A program made the position numbers and the translations under genes. A stretch of 21,105 nucleotides of DNA, from the NCBI GenBank assembly GCA_039208045.1, contig JBCCRH010000049.1:1-21105 (forward strand). Direction: 5' to 3'. Positions 14,167 to 20,997 of this stretch are shown here, in pieces. The DNA is from JBCCRH01 sp039208045 (GTDB lineage Bacteria; Bacteroidota; Bacteroidia; Chitinophagales; Saprospiraceae). Position 1 is the stretch's first letter. Each line of letters starts with the position of its first letter. The notes under the pieces were generated by a model. The model had not been told where the DNA came from. It saw nothing but the letters and a program-made list of their open reading frames with translations, and did no database searches.

Positions 14167-14211
14167 TGCTACGTGCCTAGTGGATTTGTAATCCGCGAGC
14201 TATTATGCAAA
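14161..14211. terminator. Bidirectional hairpin containing REP-like copy 4, between convergent genes
   Basis: The REP-like core (14168-14200, GGATT-TGT-AATCC) is extended outward by near-complementary gene ends: TGCGTAATGC on the left and its partner in AGCTATTATGCA on the right. Both convergent stop codons (14164-14166 plus; 14205-14203 minus) fall in the stem. No strong T-tract follows on either side, so it may stop transcription only partly or protect 3' ends. Confidence 0.5.
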
Positions 14212-14544
14212 ATGCACTCGATGAATCAGTAGCTCCGTTCCCTTCACTACATTATTATTAGGCTTGCCACAAGCACATATAAACTTGTAATTTTCTACGC
14301 GGGTGTGGCTATCGCAATCGGCACAATAGATTTCGATGGGGACAAGTTCCACATTGAGGCGTACCTCTTGGTATTTTTCCTCTGCTTCAGTTACCGCTTG
14401 GAAGGCGTTTTGCATAAGCGTGGGTTCTACATTGGATAGTAGGCCTACTTTCATATCAATGGCTTCCATGCGGGCCAAATCCTCAGCGGTGAATTCAGCT
14501 TCGAGGGTATTAAAAACGGTTCGGATTAAGGAAATTTCGTGCAT
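14203..14544 (-). CDS. hypA: Hydrogenase nickel-delivery protein HypA
   Basis: A 113-residue Ni/Zn metallochaperone that passes nickel to the large subunit with HypB. The N-terminus is MHEISL, with His2 and Glu3 as the nickel site. The zinc site is CADC (Cys74, Cys77) paired with CACG (Cys90, Cys92). The second half is normally CxxC; here it is CxC, one residue shorter, giving ICACGKPNNNVV. It starts 12 nt after the TPR gene and is clearly the end of the upstream (structural gene) half of the cluster. Its usual partner hypB now lies 4.9 kb away across an island. Confidence 0.93.
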   Translation of the reverse strand: MHEISLIRTVFNTLEAEFTAEDLARMEAIDMKVGLLSNVEPTLMQNAFQAVTEAEEKYQEVRLNVELVPIEIYCADCDSHTRVENYKFICACGKPNNNVVKGTELLIHRVHFA

Positions 14545-14556
14545 CGTTAATAATCG

Positions 14557-16074
14557 TTAGGCGTAAACGGCTCTTAGTTTATCTAGTTCTTCTAAATGGC
14601 GCTCGGCCTCTTTTTTCAGATTGGTATCGGGGCTGATAGCTAGCACCTCACGAGCTTTAGTTAACATATCTTGATAGCGATCTTCTTCGAAACGGTCTTC
14701 AGGCATGCCGAGGTACCACTGCGCTTCTAGGTAGTTGAGTAGCGTGAGCGAACGCTCCAATGGCAAGGCTGCAGCTGTTCGGACGGCTAATGCTTCTTGG
14801 TAATAGTAGAGCGCTTTTTCTAGATTATCGGAGAGCTTAGCAGCAGGATATTTGCTTAAAGCATTACCATAGTGGTTGCACACCGCAGCATACTCATAAG
14901 GATATTGCTCTTTGGTATAAAACTGCAAGGCTTCCTGAAAAGCCGCAGAAGATACCGCTGCCCAGATGCTCTTCTTCTTGATCTCATCTGGAATCTCCGC
15001 ATAAATCATTCCCAAGTGGTGCTGTATTTCAGCATAGACCTCGGGAGCTGCTAGTTGGGTGAACACCCGAACTGCCGCCTGATAGCTCTGTGCCGCAGGG
15101 CGGTAAAACTGTGGATTTCCTTTTTGTGCCCAAGTGAATAATAACGTGCCCTTCCGGTAGTGAACGTGTGCAGCCATTTCTGGCAAACCTTCTGCTTCAA
15201 ATATCGCAAGAGCTTTGTTGAAATAGCCAAGGCTTTCCGACCAACTTTCGGAGTAATTAGCGATAATCCCTGCATCGATCAGCACAAGTGCTTGATCGCG
15301 AAGTCGCTCTTGCTGTTCATACGCTTGAAGGATGTCCCACAAATTAGCCTTGAGGAGCTCTAAAAGCTCTTGGTCATAAGGCACTACTAGTTGAGCCATC
15401 CAGGCCTGACACAGGGTTTGCTTTAAGGCAGTAGCGGCTTCCGCCGAAATGCTTTTATGTAGCATAGCCTGTAACAAGCGCTCTGCATCGGCCACTTCTT
15501 CGGTATCGGTTAGAAGCTGGGCAAATTGGTTAGCTGTAAAGGCTTGGTATTCTTCATTGGGGGCGCACTGAAATGCTTCGAGGTAGAAATACTTTGCTTT
15601 GTTGGCGTCAAAATGTTTAGCGAAAGCGGCATAATGCCTAACCACTGCTTGATTGTGCATCAATCGGTACTCTTCGAAAGGAGTGTAGTGCGAAGCCAAC
15701 TGCTCTGGATCAATAGCTACGCCTTGTTTTAATCGATTGACGTTATCAATCTCCAGGTATAGCCCAGGGTTATTTTGGTAGAGATGAGCATGTGCCTTCT
15801 CGTAATTTTCCAAGTAGGCGAAGATGAGTCCTAACAAGTTGGAGGCATTCAGCTCTATGTTCTCAGGGAGTAGATAAGGCGGTTGTACATTATACCAATC
15901 TACAACGGGCCAGATAGCATCTTCTTTGATTACGATACTAGTTGCACTGGGGATGGGCCGTTCCTCTAGGTAGTCGACAATCCGTACCAGTTCTTCCAGC
16001 CGATCTTCTTGCTGAATAATACCAGCTATTAAGGTGTGATATTTAGTTGGTGCAAATATGGAAAGCATTTTCAT
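14557..16074 (-). CDS. TPR-repeat protein of the hydrogenase operon
   Basis: A 505-residue cytoplasmic helical protein with no signal peptide. Recognisable TPR-like helices occur from about 275 onward (YSESWSESLGYFNKALAIFE, AAQSYQAAVRVFTQLA, CNHYGNALSKYP, LEKALYYYQEALAVRTA), and less regular repeats before that (NLLGLIFAYLENYEKA, about 80-95). The first 70 residues (IFAPTKYHTLIAGIIQQ, ATSIVIKEDAIWPVVDW) are a distinct N-terminal piece I cannot place. The start lies inside the preceding ORF (32-nt overlap; Met3 at 16068 is an alternative), and HypA follows 12 nt after the stop. A scaffold role in hydrogenase assembly or in coupling to its electron acceptor is a guess from context. Confidence 0.75.
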   Translation of the reverse strand: MKMLSIFAPTKYHTLIAGIIQQEDRLEELVRIVDYLEERPIPSATSIVIKEDAIWPVVDWYNVQPPYLLPENIELNASNLLGLIFAYLENYEKAHAHLYQNNPGLYLEIDNVNRLKQGVAIDPEQLASHYTPFEEYRLMHNQAVVRHYAAFAKHFDANKAKYFYLEAFQCAPNEEYQAFTANQFAQLLTDTEEVADAERLLQAMLHKSISAEAATALKQTLCQAWMAQLVVPYDQELLELLKANLWDILQAYEQQERLRDQALVLIDAGIIANYSESWSESLGYFNKALAIFEAEGLPEMAAHVHYRKGTLLFTWAQKGNPQFYRPAAQSYQAAVRVFTQLAAPEVYAEIQHHLGMIYAEIPDEIKKKSIWAAVSSAAFQEALQFYTKEQYPYEYAAVCNHYGNALSKYPAAKLSDNLEKALYYYQEALAVRTAAALPLERSLTLLNYLEAQWYLGMPEDRFEEDRYQDMLTKAREVLAISPDTNLKKEAERHLEELDKLRAVYA

Positions 16075-16366
16075 TCTTTTTTAGTACCCCACGAGCGTCT
16101 TTGCGAATACCTCGCTGAAATAGCTCGGCAAAAGTTCTAGCCTTTCGCTCAGAGGGGTAAGTATCTATTTTTTTGCAAATTAGTTTAAAGGGGTTGTCAA
16201 TCGCCACGTATACCATCGTCAAGTGCCATTGGCTTTTTCGCTCCTGCAAAAGGTAGCACACTTCTGTATCCATTAGCCACCGATCTTCTTCTAAAAGTGA
16301 TAAATCTTGCTGCTGGCCTACTCCATCAGGTACTATTTGCCGGGATATATCTGGCGATATGTACAT
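16043..16366 (-). CDS. Unknown 107-aa protein in hydrogenase operon
   Basis: I do not recognise this protein. Its core (residues 33-70) looks like two or three beta strands, TEVCYLLQERKSQWHLTMVYVAI then NPFKLICKKIDTYPS, followed by a basic helix (ERKARTFAELFQRGIRKDARG) and a C-terminal end with His and Cys. It is soluble with no signal. It is coupled on both sides: its ATG overlaps the upstream stop by one base (TGATG), and its end overlaps the TPR gene by 32 nt. This tight packing makes it a real gene and part of the hydrogenase operon. Confidence 0.65.
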   Translation of the reverse strand: MYISPDISRQIVPDGVGQQQDLSLLEEDRWLMDTEVCYLLQERKSQWHLTMVYVAIDNPFKLICKKIDTYPSERKARTFAELFQRGIRKDARGVLKKNENAFHICTN

Positions 16367-16734
16367 CAGATCGTAATGCTTAAAATGCCTAGAGCGGCAT
16401 TAAATTCGAAGCTCAACGGGCGGTCACTACGATCAATCTGCTGATCGATCAGAATATCGTGGATCGCAATGGTCTTGTCACCTGCCAAATTTCGATTCTT
16501 CAGCATATGCTGGCTGGTTTTATGCAGAGATTTAAACACCTTGTCACTAATCCGAGCTAGCATTAGTACTTTACGATCAGGGTAGTGCACTAGGTAGACA
16601 TTGAGCTCTTCCCCAAATACCTCCCGCGCCAGTTCTTTGCTGAGCAATAAATGGTCAGACCGTAGCTGAACAGGAATGGCTGCCTCTACCGTGCTGGCTA
16701 TTGTGGCTACTTTTTTTGAAGGTGGTATAAACAT
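16366..16734 (-). CDS. Unknown 122-aa protein in hydrogenase operon
   Basis: I do not recognise this protein. It has 122 residues, is soluble and mostly beta. The stretches LLLSKELAREVFG (29-41) and ELNVYLVHYPDRKVLMLARIS (43-63) give a helix and two strands; a basic helix follows (FKSLHKTSQHMLKNRN, about 67-82), then IAIHDILIDQQID and a final pair of strands (LSFEFNAALGILSITI). No metal-binding Cys pattern is seen. It starts 11 nt after the protease gene and overlaps the next gene by one base. It could be a dedicated assembly chaperone or linker subunit for this hydrogenase type, but that is only context. Confidence 0.65.
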   Translation of the reverse strand: MFIPPSKKVATIASTVEAAIPVQLRSDHLLLSKELAREVFGEELNVYLVHYPDRKVLMLARISDKVFKSLHKTSQHMLKNRNLAGDKTIAIHDILIDQQIDRSDRPLSFEFNAALGILSITI

Positions 16735-16745
16735 TGGATACCCGT

Positions 16746-17228
16746 TTATTGAAAGTCTTCTATTAGCAATTGCACCACTCTATCTCCTCCCTCTTTTGCC
16801 GCCTCTGTCATCCCGACATTGAAGCGCGTATCTTCTATGGCAATGAGGTATACCTCTACTTCTTCAGGATAATTGTCCCCCAGCATTTTACGAGCATACG
16901 ATAGTGCCTGATGCCACTTCAGCCCATGCAAAAAGACCATGGGATCGTCCTCTACTTGTGCTTCTACTTCACTTGCCGGTAGTTTGAATACACTTCCAAC
17001 AGCTTCTTCGGAATTAATGACCGCATCTATTAGGATGATTCGATCATTTCCTGCCAACTGAAACAAGAGTTCGAAGGCTCCTGTACCCATATCAAAAATC
17101 TGGAGGTGCTCGCGCGCACCGAGCTTTGCCTTGAGCTGATCCACTACATAAATGCCAACACCATCGTCGGCGCGTACTGGATTTCCGAAACCAAGAATTG
17201 CAGTTTTAGCTATGCTTACTGTTGCCAT
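16746..17228 (-). CDS. Hydrogenase maturation endopeptidase (HupW/HyaD/HybD family)
   Basis: Removes the C-terminal peptide of the large subunit after nickel insertion. It has the signature ILGFGNPVRADDGVG (11-25) with Asp22 in the place of the HybD nickel-sensing acid, Asp68 in LIDAV and His101 in FLHGL: the three metal-sensing positions. Its 160 residues are typical. The gene follows the large-subunit gene after 137 nt that contain a strong GC-rich hairpin (17252-17282), and is followed after 11 nt by two unknown small genes. Its target here is expected to be the 15-residue tail after CTVH in the large subunit. Confidence 0.93.
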   Translation of the reverse strand: MATVSIAKTAILGFGNPVRADDGVGIYVVDQLKAKLGAREHLQIFDMGTGAFELLFQLAGNDRIILIDAVINSEEAVGSVFKLPASEVEAQVEDDPMVFLHGLKWHQALSYARKMLGDNYPEEVEVYLIAIEDTRFNVGMTEAAKEGGDRVVQLLIEDFQ

Positions 17229-17251
17229 CGTTTAATCAAATTATGGAAAAC

Positions 17252-17282
17252 AGAGCCTGCGCGCCTTGGGCGCGCAGGCTCT
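17252..17282 (-). terminator. GC-rich intra-operon hairpin between large subunit and protease
   Basis: Perfect 14-bp stem AGAGCCTGCGCGCC / GGCGCGCAGGCTCT with a 3-nt loop. On the minus strand it is followed by GTTTTCC, a short U-run. It lies after the large-subunit stop and 24 nt before the protease ATG, and could attenuate transcription or protect the hupSL 3' end so that subunits exceed maturation proteins. Confidence 0.65.
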
Positions 17283-17365
17283 AGTCTATTAATAATCAGT
17301 AAATTACTAAACTTCGTTATCTTCAAATATTTCAAAAAATCGACTTACTACATACTGAAATCGCG

Positions 17366-18964
17366 TTATAACTTGAACTTAGCTAGTTCTTTACCGGTCT
17401 TATTATCATGTGCATGCACCGTACAAACTAAGCAAGAATCAAACGAACGAGCTACCAAGCCTACCTCTACTGGATCGTGCGGATCTTCAATTTCAGTACC
17501 CTCTAGTGCAGCTTCAATTGGTCCAGGATTGCCTTCGGCATCGTTTGGCCCCACATTCCAAGTAGTAGGTGCGATGATCTGATAATTTTCAATTACCCCA
17601 TCTTTAATCTTTATCCAGTGTGCCAAAGCGCCACGGGCTGCTTCAGTAGCTCCCCATCCAATACCATCTTTTTCTTCTGGCTTGATGTAGAATTCGTCAT
17701 CTAAGCGTACCTGGCTCAACCACTGATCGATCATAGTGTACAGCCTTGGCGCTTCGTGGATACGAGCAAGTGAACGAGTGAATACAGAAGGCCCCATGCG
17801 CTCCATAACATCTGCAAACAAGGGATCTTGAATCTGATGATCTTGGTTGGTTGGATTAGCCGCCATAATCAAACGAGCTAATGGCCCAGCTTCCGCAGCG
17901 TGCGTCATGAAACGAGGGGCTTTTGCCCAGCTATATTTCCCTCCAAAATCGGTACTATCAAGATTACGGGGGTCCATAGAGGCTGTAGGTGCTGGCTCAT
18001 CAAATGGGTGCAGGGCATCGGCCTGATTCATGTACCAAGCGTGCTTGATATGCTCGGCCACTTGCTTTTGATCAGCATCATAGTATTGTTTACCATCCCA
18101 AAAACCAGCGGGACTAATTGCAGCTGGATTGCGGCTCTCAATACTAGGCTTATTAAACAAATCTTTATGCAAATAGGTACCCCAGGCCAAGAACTTACCT
18201 ACCCCTTGACCAAACTTATCCAACCCGAACTCCAAGCTCGCACGAATAAACAAGCCAAGGTCACTATTGCGCTGCGATTCATTTTCTTCCACCCATTCCA
18301 TCAAATCATCCCAGCTTTTGATCTGCATGTAGCGCTCAATCGAACATCCTAACCATACCGTCTCTAGCCAGTCGTTACGGAACTGGTTCATAATAGAATG
18401 CGCCCTAGTAATATCCTTAAGCGTAGGCGCACACATCACACCACCAGGTACCATATAACTAGAGTGTGGCCACTGGCCACCAAAAAGTGCATATACCTCT
18501 ACTGGACGCCCTGAAGCAGTCACCCCCTTCTGAAAAGAAGTACCTACATAAGCTGCAAAGCGCTTTACTACCTCCTGGTAGAGTGGCTTATTCGCAAATT
18601 TCTTATTCGCTAAATCTGTTGCAAAAATCGCGTAGAACCAACGTGGGATACTTTGGATGGTCTCTGTCGCTTGTCCAATTGCACGAAGCAGTAAGGCATT
18701 GGGTGGCAATGTCGTCTGCCAAGCCACGTCAAGTGCAGACGAAGCACAATACAAGTGCGAACCACCACAAATACCACAGGCTCTAGGTGTTACAATCAGT
18801 CCTGATTGTGGATCTTTACCTACTAATATTTTTTCAAATCCGCGAAACATTGCTGCTTGTGTATGCGCCTTAGTCACGCGGCCCCCTTCCATATACACTT
18901 TCACATCCAAGTCACCTTCTACACGTCCAACTGGGGATATATTCAATTCTTTTAACTCCGCCAT
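17366..18964 (-). CDS. hupL: [NiFe]-hydrogenase large subunit, group 2a type
   Basis: The catalytic subunit, which holds the Ni-Fe(CN)2CO site. L1 motif: RACGICGGSH with Cys63, Cys66 and His70 (RxCGxCxxxH). L2 motif: SCLVCTVH with Cys511, Cys514 and His517. The N-terminus has PVGRVEGDLD (Glu16), and SWAKAPRF carries the conserved KAPR. Its 532 residues and the RVEGD (not RVEGH) and DSC (not DPC) variants fit group 2a as I recall it. A 15-residue tail (AHDNKTGKELAKFKL) follows His517 and should be cut off by the downstream endopeptidase. It starts 56 nt after the small subunit. Group 2a enzymes include high-affinity uptake hydrogenases able to use trace or atmospheric H2 in air. Confidence 0.95.
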   Translation of the reverse strand: MAELKELNISPVGRVEGDLDVKVYMEGGRVTKAHTQAAMFRGFEKILVGKDPQSGLIVTPRACGICGGSHLYCASSALDVAWQTTLPPNALLLRAIGQATETIQSIPRWFYAIFATDLANKKFANKPLYQEVVKRFAAYVGTSFQKGVTASGRPVEVYALFGGQWPHSSYMVPGGVMCAPTLKDITRAHSIMNQFRNDWLETVWLGCSIERYMQIKSWDDLMEWVEENESQRNSDLGLFIRASLEFGLDKFGQGVGKFLAWGTYLHKDLFNKPSIESRNPAAISPAGFWDGKQYYDADQKQVAEHIKHAWYMNQADALHPFDEPAPTASMDPRNLDSTDFGGKYSWAKAPRFMTHAAEAGPLARLIMAANPTNQDHQIQDPLFADVMERMGPSVFTRSLARIHEAPRLYTMIDQWLSQVRLDDEFYIKPEEKDGIGWGATEAARGALAHWIKIKDGVIENYQIIAPTTWNVGPNDAEGNPGPIEAALEGTEIEDPHDPVEVGLVARSFDSCLVCTVHAHDNKTGKELAKFKL

Positions 18965-19020
18965 GATTCAGTTTTAATTGATCTTATTTATTAGTTTATG
19001 TATTACTGTATTTTCTAAGC

Positions 19021-20001
19021 TTACTTTGATGTCTCAAAATGTTCTTTGTTAACTCCCATCACATTTTCAACAGTCCCCATTACTTTTTCAAAGCCTGCCC
19101 TAGAGTAATAGGCGAGCTTATTCGTACCAGCGGGTACATCTTTAGGGAAAATGCCCAGGTACTTCATGGTCTTTAGCACGCTACCTTTCTTTAGGTCATG
19201 ATGTGGGAAGCCTGGCTCAGTACAGCCTAAGCAAGGGTGATTCGCACGCGTCTTACTCGACTGACGGTTCCAGAGGATACGATTACAACTAGCACGCGTC
19301 ATTGGCCCACGGCAACCTACCTCGTAGAATAGGCAGCCGCCTCTCTTGCCAAAATGCCCATCCACTTTTTGTGCAAAACTGATAGCGTTGGTACAGCCTG
19401 TCTGAACAAAATCGGTGAAGAAGGTCTTCGGGCGATGATAATCATCTAGCAATACATCGCCAATACGCCCAGTGGCAATCGCCACTAGAATCTGAGTGAC
19501 CCAATCGGGGTGGCAGGGACAACCGGGAATATTAATAACCGGTAAACCACCTTTAGAAACGAAATCTGCACCTAGGAATCCTCCTTTGGCTTTTTTGTGA
19601 AACTGTAGACCAGTAGACTCACTTGGATTAGGTGGCACCGCAGGAATTCCCCCCCAGGTTGCGCAATCACCAAGCGCTACTACAAATTGAGCTGCTGCTG
19701 ATAATTCCTTCACCCAATCCATCATAGGACGATCGGCAAAGTAATTCATTTTGCCCGTTCCATTTGGCCCTTGTACAATAGATCCTTCGAATACAAAAAT
19801 GTCTAATTGCGTCTCTCCAGAAATGCAATCATTCATCAGATCAGAGACCTGATGACCGATTTCTAAACCGACAGTAGGGTGCCAGAGGATGTTGATCCCA
19901 AAATCGACGATGAGTTCTACTACGGTAGGTTCTTCGGCATTCAGAAAAGACATAGTGTTGCCACTACACGCTCCTCCCTGTAGCCATAAAACATTAGCCA
20001 T
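19021..20001 (-). CDS. hupS: [NiFe]-hydrogenase small subunit, group 2a type
   Basis: The electron-transferring Fe-S subunit, 326 residues. There is no twin-arginine signal and no C-terminal anchor, so it is cytosolic. It begins MANVLWLQGGACSGNTMSFL, almost identical from memory to cyanobacterial HupS and mycobacterial HucS. Proximal cluster: Cys12, Cys113 (GDCATWGG) and Cys161; the usual fourth Cys is Asn15 (CSGN). Distal: Cys203, Cys223 and Cys230, with Gln200 where other groups have His. Medial: Cys239, Cys257 and Cys260. This is the three-Cys-per-cluster set of Huc, which carries three [3Fe-4S] clusters. An extra Cys163 makes CPC where relatives have CPA or CPP. It is the first gene of the operon, with a clear -7 box upstream. 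Confidence 0.95.
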   Translation of the reverse strand: MANVLWLQGGACSGNTMSFLNAEEPTVVELIVDFGINILWHPTVGLEIGHQVSDLMNDCISGETQLDIFVFEGSIVQGPNGTGKMNYFADRPMMDWVKELSAAAQFVVALGDCATWGGIPAVPPNPSESTGLQFHKKAKGGFLGADFVSKGGLPVINIPGCPCHPDWVTQILVAIATGRIGDVLLDDYHRPKTFFTDFVQTGCTNAISFAQKVDGHFGKRGGCLFYEVGCRGPMTRASCNRILWNRQSSKTRANHPCLGCTEPGFPHHDLKKGSVLKTMKYLGIFPKDVPAGTNKLAYYSRAGFEKVMGTVENVMGVNKEHFETSK

Positions 20002-20088
20002 GGCGGGAATTGTTTTTTGTTTGTTAATAGTTTATGTAAGCGCTAGAGCGAAATCAACAAATAGGATTTTAACTGCTAACGTCTCTGC

Positions 20089-20096
20089 CAAATTTA
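20089..20096 (-). promoter_or_regulatory. Bacteroidota-type -7 box of the hydrogenase operon
   Basis: On the minus strand TAAATTTG is a full match to the Bacteroidota consensus TAnnTTTG. It lies 87 bases upstream of the small-subunit ATG, giving a leader of about 80 nt. The matching -33 position (spacer 20) falls on TTT inside the palindrome at 20114-20129, so binding there would block the promoter. The -33 TTG itself is not well matched. Confidence 0.55.
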
Positions 20097-20113
20097 ATTA
20101 AACAATCCCTGTT

Positions 20114-20129
20114 TAGAAAAATTTTTCTA
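20114..20129. promoter_or_regulatory. Palindrome over the -33 region of hupS (candidate operator)
   Basis: TAGAAAAATTTTTCTA is a perfect 16-bp palindrome about 120 bases upstream of the small-subunit ATG, overlapping the predicted -33 region. The TetR-family gene next door is the obvious candidate to bind it. The half TTTAGAA also occurs in the inverted repeat upstream of tetR. Confidence 0.45.
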
Positions 20130-20169
20130 GTTAAACCATGTGCTAGGCATTCTATTTAAAAGTAGTCTA

Positions 20170-20231
20170 AATAAAAAAAGAGGCTTTGTTTAAGTACAAG
20201 CCTTATGAGCTTAAAAATACTTAAACAAAGC
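20170..20231 (-). terminator. Rho-independent terminator of the TetR gene
   Basis: Perfect 14-bp arms GCTTTGTTTAAGTA (20183-20196) and TACTTAAACAAAGC (20218-20231), with an inner AAGC/GCTT pair, followed on the minus strand by CTCTTTTTTTATTT. It sits 62 bases after the tetR stop and before the hydrogenase promoter, so the regulator and the hydrogenase genes are separate transcription units. Confidence 0.85.
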
Positions 20232-20293
20232 AGAAATGGACTGGAATAGATTGGTTTGATTTGGCTTCAACAAAAGCTGAGGCGATAAATTCG

Positions 20294-20932
20294 TTAGTTG
20301 GCGGATATTTGAAGATCGGGAGCGATGACCTGCTCAAAGGCAGCTACCCCAGTCTCTGTAAAGTGCGGATATATCTGACTCCAAATCATTTCTTTAAATC
20401 GTTCTTCTTGGAAGGTATTACTACCACGCACCCGCTGGTGTGTCATCCAAGAGGTAATGATAATCCAGATTGCTTGTGCCGTATTTCGATAAAAGCCTTT
20501 GCGAGGCTCTGGCTTCATTAAGTCTGCATGGCAGAATTGCTTAAATCGTTCTTGCAGTTGTTGGATCATTTTCAAAATATACGTCTGCCGCTTCGCATTG
20601 AGCATGGGGTAGGCCCGCTCAATTTCTAGTAAGTCTTGAAAATAGAAAGGGTATGACTGTAAGAATTGAAAGTAATGACTTAACTGCTGGTCTAGATTAT
20701 TGAGTTGATGATAATCTTCATAGCTATTCAGAATAGTAGTTGCTTCTTGGAACAGTCGTTCGCTCAAAGCATAAACTATAGCTTCTTTATTTTTATAGTG
20801 ATAAGCTAAATTACCTACACTGATACCAGATTCTTTGGCAATCTGTAGCAAGCGAGTGTTCGCCAATCCCTTCTTATTGAAGAGCTTTACAGATGCTTTT
20901 AATATTTTTTCTTTTGTCATTCCTCTTGACAT
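20294..20932 (-). CDS. TetR-family transcriptional regulator
   Basis: A 212-residue one-component regulator. The N-terminal helix-turn-helix is typical of TetR: KILKASVKLFNKKGLANTR (9-27), then LLQIAKESGISVGNLAYHYKNKEAIVYAL (28-56). The C-terminal region (60-205) is helical and variable and should hold the ligand pocket and dimer face; a Tyr/Phe-rich stretch (YFQFLQSYPFYFQDLLEIERAYP) stands out. Met5 is an alternative start. It is transcribed in the same direction as the hydrogenase genes but ends at its own terminator. Position and the palindrome at the hydrogenase promoter suggest it controls hupSL. The ligand is unknown. Confidence 0.85.
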   Translation of the reverse strand: MSRGMTKEKILKASVKLFNKKGLANTRLLQIAKESGISVGNLAYHYKNKEAIVYALSERLFQEATTILNSYEDYHQLNNLDQQLSHYFQFLQSYPFYFQDLLEIERAYPMLNAKRQTYILKMIQQLQERFKQFCHADLMKPEPRKGFYRNTAQAIWIIITSWMTHQRVRGSNTFQEERFKEMIWSQIYPHFTETGVAAFEQVIAPDLQISAN

Positions 20933-20997
20933 AAGCGAAGTAATTTTAGACGCTTCAGACCATAAAGTGGCCCTGAATTTTAGTCCTTTTCAGGAGT

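Noticed and set aside
13157..14200. CRISPR array
   Set aside because: The repeated palindromes are few, in mixed orientation and irregularly spaced, with genes between them and no cas genes nearby.
17106..17582. Plus-strand ORF of 158 codons
   Set aside because: It lies antisense to the protease and the large-subunit end and crosses the GC-rich hairpin. Its composition is unlike a folded protein, so I treat it as a shadow ORF.
17900..18352. Plus-strand ORF of 150 codons
   Set aside because: It is fully antisense to the well-conserved large-subunit gene and shows no recognisable domain.
20070..20090. Possible sigma-54 promoter (TTGGCAGAGACGTTAGCA) upstream of hupS
   Set aside because: GG and GC elements are separated by 11 bases instead of 10, and the rest of the consensus is poor. 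The overlapping TAAATTTG is a better fit for this phylum.
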